A DNA stretch of 64,000 nucleotides from Acidobacteriota bacterium (GTDB taxonomy: Bacteria; Acidobacteriota; JAAYUB01), in contig JAGNHB010000013.1 in the NCBI GenBank assembly GCA_018001935.1, positions 1-64,000 on the forward strand, written 5' to 3'. Made by a program: the position numbers and the translations under genes. How positions within the stretch are numbered: position 1 is the stretch's first letter; every line of letters begins with the position of its first letter. The notes under the pieces were generated by a model, which worked only from the letters and a program-made list of their open reading frames with translations, made no database searches and was not told the origin of the DNA. Shown piece after piece: positions 40,580-49,137 of the stretch.

Positions 40580-41575
40580 CTACTTCGCGAGGGTTCTTCG
40601 GACCGCTCCGGCGATGTCCCCCCGGTTCGGGTAGTACGCTTCTTCCAGCGTCCGGGCCGCCGGGGCGGGGCAGTCGGGGAGGGCCACCCGGGCCACGGGG
40701 GCCTTCAGAACCCGGAACCCCTTCTCCGCGGCGAAGGCGGCGATTTCCGCGGAGACCCCGAAAGAGGCCCATCCCGGGTCGGCCACCACCAGGCGTCCGG
40801 TCTTTCGGATGGATTCGAGGATCAACGCCCCGTCAAAGGGCTTGACCGACCGCAGGTCGATGACTTCCAGGCCGATGCCCTCCCCGGCCAGGGCCGCGGC
40901 AGCTTCCAGAGCCTCGGTGACCAGCGAGGAGCAGGCGGCGACGGTGACATCCGCTCCCTCCCGGCGGACAACCCCTTTCCCGATGGGCACCTCGTACACC
41001 GCCTCGGGGACCTCCCCCACCGTGCGGTGCAGCAGGCGGTCGTCGATGAACACCACGGGGTCGTCATGACGGATGGCCGCCACCATCAGCCCTTTCGCAT
41101 CGGCGGGGGTCGACGGCATCACCACCTTCAGGCCCGGGACGTGGGCGAACATGGCCTGGATGGCCTGGGAGTGCTGGGCGGCCTGCTCGCCGCGCCGGTT
41201 GATGATGCCCCAGAAGACCACCGGCGCCCGGGAGCGCCCCCCGCTCATGTAGCGCCAGTTGGCGGCCTCGTTGATGATGGGGTCGAAGGCGTAGAACATG
41301 AAGTCCATCCGGGGGTGGACCACCACCGGGCGCATCCCGGCGATGGCGGCGCCTACCGCGGCCCCCGTCATGGCGTTCTCGGAGACCGGGGTGTCGATGA
41401 CCCGCTTTTCTCCGAAGCGCTCCAGCAAGCCGAGGGCGGTGTTGCCGACGTACCAGGGGCTCTTTACCCCCTGTCCCAGGAGGATGACCCGGGGGTCGGC
41501 CGCCATCGTCTGGTGCAGCGCCTCGTTGATGGCGAGGCTGAAACTCAAGGATCTGCCGGGCATCGGGTTAGACAT
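40580..41575 (-). CDS. 2-oxo acid dehydrogenase-type E1 component, beta subunit
   Basis: The 331-aa protein is the transketolase-like pyrimidine-binding and C-terminal half of a TPP enzyme: INEALHQTMAADPRVILLGQGV, RVIDTPVSENAMTGAAVGAAIAGMRPVV, HPRMDFMFYAFDPIINEAA and SLVTEALEAA...LEVIDLRSVKPFD. It needs the alpha subunit encoded upstream, with an 8-base gene overlap. There is no E2 or E3 gene nearby. Within a polysaccharide locus it may act on a different substrate than pyruvate, for example an aldehyde or ketose transfer in building an unusual sugar or side group; this is inferred from context only. Confidence 0.88.
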   Translation of the reverse strand: MSNPMPGRSLSFSLAINEALHQTMAADPRVILLGQGVKSPWYVGNTALGLLERFGEKRVIDTPVSENAMTGAAVGAAIAGMRPVVVHPRMDFMFYAFDPIINEAANWRYMSGGRSRAPVVFWGIINRRGEQAAQHSQAIQAMFAHVPGLKVVMPSTPADAKGLMVAAIRHDDPVVFIDDRLLHRTVGEVPEAVYEVPIGKGVVRREGADVTVAACSSLVTEALEAAAALAGEGIGLEVIDLRSVKPFDGALILESIRKTGRLVVADPGWASFGVSAEIAAFAAEKGFRVLKAPVARVALPDCPAPAARTLEEAYYPNRGDIAGAVRRTLAK

Positions 41576-42539
41576 GGTGCAGCAACTCCTTTGCCTCCGG
41601 GAACGCCGCGCGCGTCGCCCGGGCGTGGGCTTGGGCCACCCGGACGGCGGCGGCCTGGCGGACTTCCCCGATTTTCGCGTCGTCGAGAAGACCGGAGGAC
41701 TTCAGTTTCCCCTCCAGGAGGAGGATGGGGTCCCGCTGGAGCCAGCGGGCGACCTCCTCGGCCGGCCGGATGTCGGTGTGGGAGCCCTGGATGTTGTCGT
41801 CAGGCCCCACGTGGCCTCTAAAACGGTACGTCAGGCACTCCAGGAACACGGGGCCCCGGCCTTCCCGGCACTCCCTCACCACCTCCAGGGCCGCCTCGTG
41901 CACGGCCAGGACGTCGTTCCCGTCCAGGGTTTTCGCCGTGATCCCGAAGGGGTGGGCCACCTCCGCGATGGGCCGCTCCACCCGGCACTCCCGGAGGGGG
42001 AGGTGCGTGGAGTAGAGGTTGTTCTCGCAGACGAAGATCAGCGGCAGGCGCTTGAGGGCGGCGAAGTTCAGCGACTCGTACAGGACGCCTTCGCCGGCGG
42101 CGCCGTCGCCGAAGAAGGCCACGGCCACGGTGCCGTCCTCCCGGATGTCTGACGCGAGGGCGGCGCCCAGGGCCAGCGGGATGGTTCCCGCCACGATGGG
42201 GGCGGCCCCCAGCATCCCCACGGCGGGGTCGACCAGGTGCATCGAACCGCCGCGTCCCCCGCAGCACCCGCTTTCCCGGCAGTACACCTCCGCCACCATC
42301 GCGTCGAGGCTGCCGCCCTTGGCCAGGAAGTGCCCGTGGGATCGGTGGGTGCCGAAAACGGCGTCCCGCTCGGTCAGGGCCGCGCAAATGCCGGCCGCGA
42401 TGGCCTCCTCCCCGGAATAGAGGTGGCAGGGGCAGCGGACCTCCCCCGACAGGATGGGCTCGACGAAACTCTCTTCCACGGTCCGGATGAGGACCATGGT
42501 CTCGTAAAGCCGCAAGAGTAACTCAGGCGGATGGGTCAT
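41568..42539 (-). CDS. 2-oxo acid dehydrogenase-type E1 component, alpha subunit
   Basis: The 323-aa protein carries the TPP-binding GDG(x~25)N motif as FFGDGAAGEGVLYESLNFAALKRLPLIFVCENN, plus HLYSGEEAIAAGICAAL, GTHRSHGHFLAKGG and CCGGRGGSMH. It pairs with the beta subunit to form an alpha2beta2 enzyme of the pyruvate/acetoin dehydrogenase E1 class. The conserved phosphorylation-loop-type segment (TYRFRGHVGPDDN) is of the acetoin dehydrogenase type. It is at the promoter-distal end of the surface-polysaccharide locus, with ~390 bases to the next gene. Confidence 0.88.
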   Translation of the reverse strand: MTHPPELLLRLYETMVLIRTVEESFVEPILSGEVRCPCHLYSGEEAIAAGICAALTERDAVFGTHRSHGHFLAKGGSLDAMVAEVYCRESGCCGGRGGSMHLVDPAVGMLGAAPIVAGTIPLALGAALASDIREDGTVAVAFFGDGAAGEGVLYESLNFAALKRLPLIFVCENNLYSTHLPLRECRVERPIAEVAHPFGITAKTLDGNDVLAVHEAALEVVRECREGRGPVFLECLTYRFRGHVGPDDNIQGSHTDIRPAEEVARWLQRDPILLLEGKLKSSGLLDDAKIGEVRQAAAVRVAQAHARATRAAFPEAKELLHHV

Positions 42540-42925
42540 GAGGCGGGCCTCCTTTCAAGGCTGTAGTAGTTGGCTGTAATATCTTCAAAGTAAAAGAGTT
42601 GCCAAGTCGAGCAAGATTTTGGGGCCGATCTCTCGAGACGGCGGCCGGGAGCGGTTCGAGGGGAATGTTCCGATGGAGAGCCCGCAACCCCCGTTGCGTC
42701 TTCTCCGTGCCTCTGCGCCTCCGTGAGAGTTCCTTCCGGAATTTCTCTCACCAGGGCACGGCCGCATGGAGAAGAACTGTCTCTGCTCACCGGAATTCTG
42801 CCGGACGCCATCTCCAGTCTCCTGATCCCTGTCTCCTGTCTTCTTCGCTCGTGCGGTTTGTTTCGGGGATTGGTGAGGAAAATCCCTGATTCGGGTCCAT
42901 GGGGTGTTTCACAGGGCCTGATCAT
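42540..42925. repeat. Gap with CACGGAG palindrome half
   Basis: TTCTCCGTGCCTCTGCGCCTCCGTGAG (42701-42727) and a degenerate second arm are the only recognised structures. A CTGTAGTAGTTGGCTGTAATAT run follows the E1-alpha start region. No gene is seen. Confidence 0.55.
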
Positions 42926-44200
42926 TTACGGAACTCCTCCATCACAGTCCGTGTGTTCCGAGACGCACCGCTCCAGGTGTTCCACCAGGGCAGGGTAGAT
43001 CACCCGGGCCGAGAAGCGCTCCTCGAAGAGTCCCCGCGCCCTCTCCCCCATGGCCCGGCGCCCCGGTTCATCGTCCCGGAGCTGCCGCAGGGCGCCCAGG
43101 AAACCGGCCACGTCCCCGGGCTCGTACGGCAACCCGCACCGGCTCTCCTCAACCAGTTCGGCCAGTTCCCCCCCCAGGCTCGAGAGGACGGGAAGGCCGG
43201 CCGAGAAGTACTCGAAGGGCTTGTTGGGGAGGGACTGGGTGGCACGCCGGGAATACGGGACCAACCCTGCTTTCGACAAGCCCATGAGGACCGCGATGTC
43301 ACGGGCCTCCACCCAGCCGGGGAGGAGAACCGAGGCGGTTCCCGCGGCGGCTATCCGGCATTTTCCCAGGGAATCCCCGCCGCCGCAGAGGACGAACTGG
43401 AAGTCCCTCTCCCCCGCCCGTTCCAGCACCCGGGCCGCCTCGATCACGGTTTCGACGTCCCGGAGCGGGCTGAAGGTCCCGAAGAAGCAGCAGACGAAAC
43501 GGCCCGGGTCCACGCCGGCGCCCACCCACTGGTCGGTGAGCCGTGCCCGCTCCCCGGGTGAAAGCCCCACCGGGTCGTAGCCCAGGGGGAAGATCCCGTC
43601 CGCCGCCCGCCGTTCCCGCCCGGCCATGCCCAGCCCCCACGCCAGGTAGTCCCGGGAGATCGACAGGATCCCCGCCGCCCCGGCGCAGGTTTGCCGGGCC
43701 ATCCGGGTGAAAGGCCGGCAGAGCAGGCGGACGACGGGGAGCGCCCGGGGCGGGACGAGCTTGAAGAACGCGTCCGGCCAGGTGTCGCTCACGTTGACGA
43801 AGAATGGCGCCCTGTGCCGGCGGGCGTACCGGCAGGCTTCCCAGGGCATCTCCAGGGGGGGGAGACTGGCGAGGACCGCGTCGGGCGGGGGCTCGCACGC
43901 CGTCTTCCGGCGGAATGCAAGGCCAAGGCCCCGGTGGTCCAGCAGCCGGCCCACGCAGATGTTGCGGCGATATCCCCGGCTCCGGAGAAGGACCAGCCGG
44001 AGCCCGGGGGAGGGCTGCAGGTCACGATCTTCCCGAAAGCGCTGGCGCTTCGCCGCGTGGTCGAAGGTGGACGTCCACCACGTGACCGCGTGTCCGCGGC
44101 GCGCCAGCTCCCGGGCGATCAACCCCATGCGCAGGGGCCGCTCCCCCCCCGGCCGGTCGATGGGCAGGGGTTCGCCGACGGCGGCCAGCCAGACCCTCAA
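42926..44200 (-). CDS. Glycosyltransferase family 4
   Basis: The 424-aa GT-B enzyme is predicted to transfer a sugar from a nucleotide donor to a lipid-linked glycan. The N-terminal domain has LRVWLAAVGEPLP, HAVTWWTSTFDHAAKRQRF and VNVSDTWPDAFF. The C-terminal domain has CCFFGTFSPLRDVETVIEAAR, VLCGGGDSLGKC and the donor-binding PNKPFEYFSAGLPVLSS. I start it at TTG 44200, overlapping the previous stop as TTGA and matching the start of the paralogue at 45830-47155; a longer upstream frame runs through the neighbouring gene and is not coding. The two paralogues share WWTSTFD but differ strongly in GC. Confidence 0.88.
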   Translation of the reverse strand: MRVWLAAVGEPLPIDRPGGERPLRMGLIARELARRGHAVTWWTSTFDHAAKRQRFREDRDLQPSPGLRLVLLRSRGYRRNICVGRLLDHRGLGLAFRRKTACEPPPDAVLASLPPLEMPWEACRYARRHRAPFFVNVSDTWPDAFFKLVPPRALPVVRLLCRPFTRMARQTCAGAAGILSISRDYLAWGLGMAGRERRAADGIFPLGYDPVGLSPGERARLTDQWVGAGVDPGRFVCCFFGTFSPLRDVETVIEAARVLERAGERDFQFVLCGGGDSLGKCRIAAAGTASVLLPGWVEARDIAVLMGLSKAGLVPYSRRATQSLPNKPFEYFSAGLPVLSSLGGELAELVEESRCGLPYEPGDVAGFLGALRQLRDDEPGRRAMGERARGLFEERFSARVIYPALVEHLERCVSEHTDCDGGVP

Positions 44201-45171
44201 CGCGGGCCTTCCGGCAGGCGGGTCCGGGGCAAGGGCCCCACGCACGCGTCGATGCGCGCCATGTCCGCCTTCGCCAGCCGCCAGCCGTCGGCGCCCAGGT
44301 TCTCGTCCACCTGGGCCGCGGTTTTCACCCCGAAGAGCGCGCAGGTGAAGGGGAAGGCGTCCAGGACCCAGCGCAGGGCCAGTTGGGCCAGGGTCACCCC
44401 CCGTCCGTGGGCGAACTCCCGGAGCGCGTCCACCGCCTGCAGGTTCCGGAGGAACGTCTCCCCCTGGAACGCCGCCAGGCGGCTGCGGTGATCGTCGTCC
44501 CCGAAGGTGGTTTCCCGGTTGAACTTGCCGCTCAGCAGCCCATCGGCGAGCGCCCCCCAGGCGACCAGCCGGATCCCGGAGCGCCGGCAGAGGTCCGCCA
44601 GTTCGAGGCCGCTCTCCCGCTGCAGCAGGTTGAAGGGGTTCTGCACGAAGCGGACGGGGGCCGCGCAAAGAGCCTCCGCCAACTGGCCCGCGGAGAAGTT
44701 GGACACCCCGATCTCGCCGATCTTCCCCTCCTCCCGGAGGCGGACCAAGGCTCCCACCATCTCGGGGATGGGCGTGAAGCCGTCCGGTTTGTGGATGTAG
44801 TAGAGGGGGAGCCGTTCGAGGCCCAGGCGGCGCAGGCTGGCCTCCGCGGCGCTCCGCAGGTAGGTTGGGGAGCAGTCTGCCCGGACCCGCCCGGCGTCAT
44901 TCCAGCGCACGCCGCCCTTGGAGGCCACGAAGAGCGAGCGCAGGCCGTCCCCGAAGGTGTCCCGCAGCATCCGCTCCGACTTGCCCAGGCCGTAACAGTC
45001 CGCCGTGTCGAAGAAGGTCACCCCCCGCTCACGGGCCTGGCGAAGGGCCCGCTCGGAGGCGTCGTCGTCCACCTTGCCCCATCCGTGCCCCCCGATCGCC
45101 CAGCACCCCATCCCCAGGCGGGTGAACCGGGGTCCGTCGTCCCACGGCTGGATGAGATCGAGGCCGCTCAT
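44197..45171 (-). CDS. Aldo/keto reductase
   Basis: The 324-aa NADPH-dependent reductase has LGMGCWAIGGHGWG, GVTFFDTADCYGLGKSE (catalytic Asp and Tyr), FVASKGGVRW (Lys), LYYIHKPDG (His), IGEIGVSNFSAGQL and a C-terminal cofactor site. It resembles the YajO/YghZ-like branch that acts on aldehydes and sugars. In this locus it may reduce a keto-sugar or an aldehyde made by the neighbouring TPP enzyme, which is an inference. It overlaps by 4 bases both the sugar transferase gene before it and the GT4 gene after it. Confidence 0.88.
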   Translation of the reverse strand: MSGLDLIQPWDDGPRFTRLGMGCWAIGGHGWGKVDDDASERALRQARERGVTFFDTADCYGLGKSERMLRDTFGDGLRSLFVASKGGVRWNDAGRVRADCSPTYLRSAAEASLRRLGLERLPLYYIHKPDGFTPIPEMVGALVRLREEGKIGEIGVSNFSAGQLAEALCAAPVRFVQNPFNLLQRESGLELADLCRRSGIRLVAWGALADGLLSGKFNRETTFGDDDHRSRLAAFQGETFLRNLQAVDALREFAHGRGVTLAQLALRWVLDAFPFTCALFGVKTAAQVDENLGADGWRLAKADMARIDACVGPLPRTRLPEGPR

Positions 45172-45830
45172 CGTGAGAAGACCCGCTTCAGGACCCGGAG
45201 CAGGGTCCGCCAGAGGATGTTCAGGTCCCCCGTGAAGGACCAGTTCTTCACGTAGAGGACCCGGAGCGCGTTCTTCCGCGGGAGGATGTGTTCCCGGAAG
45301 TACGCGTCGGGGTCCGTGCTCCCGACCCGGTCGTCGAGGTCGGCGAACTCCACCGACGCGTAGTCGGTGATCCCAGGGCGCATGCTCAGGATCAGGGCCT
45401 CTTCCCCCCGGTACCGGCGGGTGTATTCGGGGACTTCGGGGCGGGGCCCCACCAGGCTCATCTCGCCGCGCAGCACGTTGAGGAGCTGGGGGAGTTCGTC
45501 GAACTTGGTCTTCCGAAGAAAGGCGCCGACCCGGGTCACGCGGGGGTCCCGGGTCCCCGTGGTGGGCCCGCCCAACCGTTCCGCGTCCGCCACCATGGTG
45601 CGGAACTTGAAGATCCGGAAGGGAATCCCGCGGAGTCCGGTACGCACCCCCCGGTAGAAGACAGGCCCGGGGCCCGAGAGCTTAACGGCTAAGGCGACGA
45701 AGAGCAGGAGCGGCCAAACCAGCAAAAGGACGACAATAGACACGACCACGTCGAAAGCCCGTTTAAAAAATAGAATCCATTTGGGATACTGCAGAACAGG
45801 AAAACACCCGGTCTCGATTGGTTCCGCCAT
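45168..45830 (-). CDS. Undecaprenyl-phosphate sugar-phosphate transferase (PglC/WcaJ catalytic domain)
   Basis: The 220-aa monotopic phosphoglycosyl transferase starts glycan assembly by moving a sugar-1-phosphate from a UDP-sugar to undecaprenyl phosphate. It has [23 protein letters not shown] (re-entrant membrane helix), [51 protein letters not shown] with the catalytic Asp-Glu pair, and [12 protein letters not shown]. It is of the short PglC type without the N-terminal CoA-binding domain. The start overlaps the upstream GT4 stop (TGATG). It marks the locus as an undecaprenyl-linked polysaccharide pathway. Confidence 0.94.
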   Translation of the reverse strand: MAEPIETGCFPVLQYPKWILFFKRAFDVVVSIVVLLLVWPLLLFVALAVKLSGPGPVFYRGVRTGLRGIPFRIFKFRTMVADAERLGGPTTGTRDPRVTRVGAFLRKTKFDELPQLLNVLRGEMSLVGPRPEVPEYTRRYRGEEALILSMRPGITDYASVEFADLDDRVGSTDPDAYFREHILPRKNALRVLYVKNWSFTGDLNILWRTLLRVLKRVFSR

Positions 45831-47155
45831 CAGGGTATCAAGACCTCGGAGACTGGTGCTTTCTTCCTCGATTCCTCCGAGTGATCTTGCCCTTTATAGA
45901 TTTTAACGACTTTCTCGAGATGCTTGATCATACCGCGATATACGCGATCTGCATCAAAGGAGGAATGAAATGATCGCTGTGAATTTTCCGACATGCGTCC
46001 CAACAGAAGGGGATCATCCATCAATCTTGAGATATGAAGAGCCAATTCCTCGGCATTCCCAGTAGCATAGCTGAACCCACAATTTTCCCGATGGAGTAAC
46101 TCAAAAAGAACTCCCCGTTTCGGACTTGAAATGACTGGAAGCCCGGCACTGAAGTACTCTATTGCTTTGTTATTGATTGTCGAAAGAAAGTCATATCGAT
46201 CCGGGACAGGATCCAGTCCCACGGAAGCGCGGCGGAGAAGTGAATATAATTTCGCCGCGTCTATCCATCCCGGGAACAGAACAGTGTCATCACCACAGAC
46301 GGCTTTCCGATGGGATTCCAGCAAATCGCCACTGCCGCAGATCACGAATCGAACACGGCGACCGGCGTCTTTCAGGATGCGCGCCGCATGGATGACCGGA
46401 CCAAGATCGAATTGATGCCCAAGGGTTCCGATGAAACACACAATGAATTCCTGTTCGGACTGCCCGACTCCCATCTGGTCCCAGAAACGTTGAGCCGCCT
46501 CCAGGTCCTTCGCCGGTGGCACTTTTGTTGAGAAGGCCAATGGGAAACTGCTGTCGAGCGGTGTCCGTTGCCGATTTCCTCGGTGTAACCCCCATTGGAC
46601 GAATTCCTCGGTAATTCCTGTTATGGCAAACGCCTTCGAACAGACAAATCGCGAATCCCGCATCATGGGCCAGGTGAGGATTCTGGCTGGCAGACGAATC
46701 GCTCGCGGAACCGACTCGAAGATAATATCCGGCCACATGTCCCGCATGTCCAGAATCACCGGGATGCCGTGTCTGTTTCCATAGACAATGGCTGCTTTGC
46801 AGAGATCGATGGTCGGGTAGGCGGAAAGAATCAGATCGGGAGGAAGGAGTCCCTGAGAGTGTTTGAGGAATTTCTTTGCCACATGACGTTGGTCCCGAAT
46901 TCTGGCGAGGGAAAGGCTCTGACTGTATCCAGGGCTATGAAGCAAACGGATGGTGAGACCCGGCTTGGGATTTACGACAACATCCCGTTCGTAGAGATTC
47001 TCTCTCTTGATCCTGTCAAACGTCGATGTCCACCAGGTGGCATTGTGGCCTCCTTCCGAAAGGTAATCAGTCAGCATCCCGCACCGGTGCAGACGCTCTT
47101 TAAAAGAGGCGACAACCGGCACCGGTTCTCCAATTTTAAGCAACCAGATATTCAT
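45830..47155 (-). CDS. Glycosyltransferase family 4 (paralogue of 42926-44200)
   Basis: The 441-aa GT-B enzyme starts MNIWLLKIGEPVP and has HNATWWTSTFDRIKRENLY, VILDMRDMWPDIIFESV, CFIGTLGHQFDLGPVIHAARIL, FVICGSGDLLESHRKAV and NKAIEYFSAGLPVISS. It is clearly related to the gene product at 42926 along its full length but is encoded by DNA of much lower GC, so the two were probably acquired separately rather than duplicated here. The C-terminal ~20 residues are charged and variable. It overlaps the sugar transferase gene by one base. Confidence 0.9.
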   Translation of the reverse strand: MNIWLLKIGEPVPVVASFKERLHRCGMLTDYLSEGGHNATWWTSTFDRIKRENLYERDVVVNPKPGLTIRLLHSPGYSQSLSLARIRDQRHVAKKFLKHSQGLLPPDLILSAYPTIDLCKAAIVYGNRHGIPVILDMRDMWPDIIFESVPRAIRLPARILTWPMMRDSRFVCSKAFAITGITEEFVQWGLHRGNRQRTPLDSSFPLAFSTKVPPAKDLEAAQRFWDQMGVGQSEQEFIVCFIGTLGHQFDLGPVIHAARILKDAGRRVRFVICGSGDLLESHRKAVCGDDTVLFPGWIDAAKLYSLLRRASVGLDPVPDRYDFLSTINNKAIEYFSAGLPVISSPKRGVLFELLHRENCGFSYATGNAEELALHISRLMDDPLLLGRMSENSQRSFHSSFDADRVYRGMIKHLEKVVKIYKGQDHSEESRKKAPVSEVLIP

Positions 47156-47403
47156 GTGCCCTGTGTTTTGGCGGAATACGCGGCGGGCTTGAAGACGTCG
47201 CACTGATGAATTTGCCCGACCATGGCTACTCGACACTTCGTAGCTTTGATCGACCAACGCCTGCTCCATCCGGCCGGTGAGAATGGGACGGCGTTGGTGT
47301 TCTGCTTATGGAAGCTGTCCACTGGCGTTGAGAAGCCATATCCTCATGGGAAGAATCCGTCACCATCATCGAGGGTGGTTAACGTTCGCGGTACTGGTTC
47401 CTG

Positions 47404-48336
47404 TCAGGTCTCTTCTGCGTGCCATTCATACAGGTGCATCGCTTTGTGACGGGCCCGGTCGGACTGATATCCGGCGTCACAGGCCGCTCGTTGCATTCGT
47501 GAAAGTTCAAGGGGAAGGAAGGTGCGGGCAGAAGGAGGGAACTCCTTGGCTCCTTCTGGCATGATCACGCTTCGGGTCAGCCCCTCTAGAAGGCATCGGC
47601 AGGCCTCACGTGAGCCCTCCAAGAGACCGACGTCCGATACTCCCGGCCTGATGGCATTTGTGCTAACCACTGCGATGGCTCGCAGTGTCGGATCGGCCCA
47701 AATCCAGACCTCGCCGGTTTCAAGGTGTTTCGCCAGATGGTCCTTGTTCCAGTATCGCCAATGAACACCATCGTAACAGTATAAATTTCCAGTGGTTTCC
47801 AGGTATGTTCGCCATTTTCGGGAATTCTTCCTGTCGGAGAGGAACCCAAGAGCCAGAGAACCATCAAGCGGGCCTAGTTTCACCAGTTCTGCCGGATAAT
47901 TCCCGATGTCGATTCGTTTCGTCCTTCGCTTGATCGCAAACGGTCGCACTCGGTGAGGGGACCGGAAGAGATTTTTTATAAAAACCCGTTGCGATGCCAG
48001 GTTATCCATTGAAATCAGGCTACGGATATATTTTGCACCTCTTGATCTCAGGATCGGAAGGATCTCGGCCAAAAGTTGACTCCCGATACCGCAGGAAGAA
48101 TAGTCTGGATCGATTCGGACACCTTCCACCCATCCTTCACAGGACGACATCATCTCGCCCCGGATGACCCCTATTGGCCGCTCCCCTCTTGCAGCAACCA
48201 AAATCACCCGTTTGTGGTCGCCAAACCAAGCCGGCCACGTCGATTCCGAGTAATCCCTCTCCGGCCAGATACGTCGGCAGAAAGTCAACACGGCATCCAG
48301 ATCGCCTATTCGGGCTTGTCGGATCTCATAATCCAT
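47404..48336 (-). CDS. GNAT-type N-acetyltransferase
   Basis: The 310-aa protein has an N-terminal GNAT domain (about residues 1-140): YEIRQARIGDLDAVLTFCRRIWPE, RVILVAARGERPIGVIRGEM, EGVRIDPDYSSCGIGSQLLAEILPILRSRGAKYIRSLIS, with acetyl-CoA loop and N...A. The second half looks like a degenerate second GNAT fold. Double-GNAT proteins in surface glycan loci may acetylate amino sugars; the substrate here is unknown. The low GC content agrees with its neighbour. The gap of about 250 bases to the next gene (47156-47403) shows nothing. Confidence 0.75.
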   Translation of the reverse strand: MDYEIRQARIGDLDAVLTFCRRIWPERDYSESTWPAWFGDHKRVILVAARGERPIGVIRGEMMSSCEGWVEGVRIDPDYSSCGIGSQLLAEILPILRSRGAKYIRSLISMDNLASQRVFIKNLFRSPHRVRPFAIKRRTKRIDIGNYPAELVKLGPLDGSLALGFLSDRKNSRKWRTYLETTGNLYCYDGVHWRYWNKDHLAKHLETGEVWIWADPTLRAIAVVSTNAIRPGVSDVGLLEGSREACRCLLEGLTRSVIMPEGAKEFPPSARTFLPLELSRMQRAACDAGYQSDRARHKAMHLYEWHAEET

Positions 48337-48358
48337 CGGTCTCTCTCTGAGAACAGTT

Positions 48359-48963
48359 TCAGGGGGCAGTAAGAACCGTCAAATCTCCTTGACTCTCCAT
48401 CCTGTAGGTTTGGTGGAGATTCTTTATGGTCTCTCGCGCCGTCCGGTTATCCTCGATGAAATACACGAAAGACGAGGCCAGATAAGGGATGACGCTCTAT
48501 AAGGTGTTCAGAATCGCCTGGTCGTTATGGCAGCCGTCATCGATGATCACATCAATTCGCCGGCCCTGCAGGATCCGGCCCAAGTACTCCGTGTGTCCAG
48601 GAACTGGTCGAATTCGAAGACTTCCGGCTGGTTGTGTTGAAAAGCCCCTCGTTGCTTGAGTTCGGACAGATTCCCCTGGTAATTGCTGAGGTCGATATCC
48701 AGCCAGATGACCCGTGCCTCCGGGAACAGATCGCACCAAACGGACAGTCCGGTTCTCTGCAGGATGCCGATCTCCACTATTGTGAGGTCCGAGCCGGCCT
48801 GCAGGAACCGGGACAGGTGCTTCGCGTACAGCTCCGCGTAGCCGTGCGTCAACGTGCGGTCTCCACCCGTCAGAAATCCCGCTTTCGAGGGATCCAAGCG
48901 GCTCGACGTTTTCTTGGGGATGTTCGTGACGTAACCCCCATAACGAATTTCCGTCCGGATCAA
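48359..48963 (-). pseudogene. Broken SAM-dependent methyltransferase gene (one frameshift, one stop)
   Basis: The first frame encodes RTEIRYGGYVTNIPKKTSSR...LTIVEIGILQRTGLSVWCDLFPEARVIWLDIDLSNYQGN and stops at ELM after FDQFLDTR. The reading continues in a second frame from about 48592 as EYLGRILQGRRIDVIIDDGCHNDQAILNTL, meets TAG at 48499-48497, and goes on in frame as SVIPYLASSFVYFIEDNRTARETI to TGA 48359. Together this is a class I methyltransferase of the CmcI/macrocin O-methyltransferase type (VEIGI, WLDID, IIDDG, YFIEDN). One missing base and one nonsense codon disable it unless they are sequence errors. Confidence 0.75.
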
Positions 48964-49137
48964 CCATTCCGCGCTGCCCCGAGGGACCTCTATTTCATGG
49001 GCGGCGAAGCGCCGTTGTTACGAGCGTGCCCTGCACCCCGCAGAAACAGCCTCGCCTGGGTCAACATCGTTCGCGATCGGGCTCTTGTCGTCATACGCTT
49101 GTCACCTGTTCGGATTCCTTGTCACTCTGAACGCCGG

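Noticed and set aside
42926..44668. A 580-residue version of the GT4 protein starting at 44668
   Set aside because: The extra N-terminal part runs antiparallel to no motif and lies fully inside the aldo-keto reductase gene; the paralogue aligns from the TTG at 44200.
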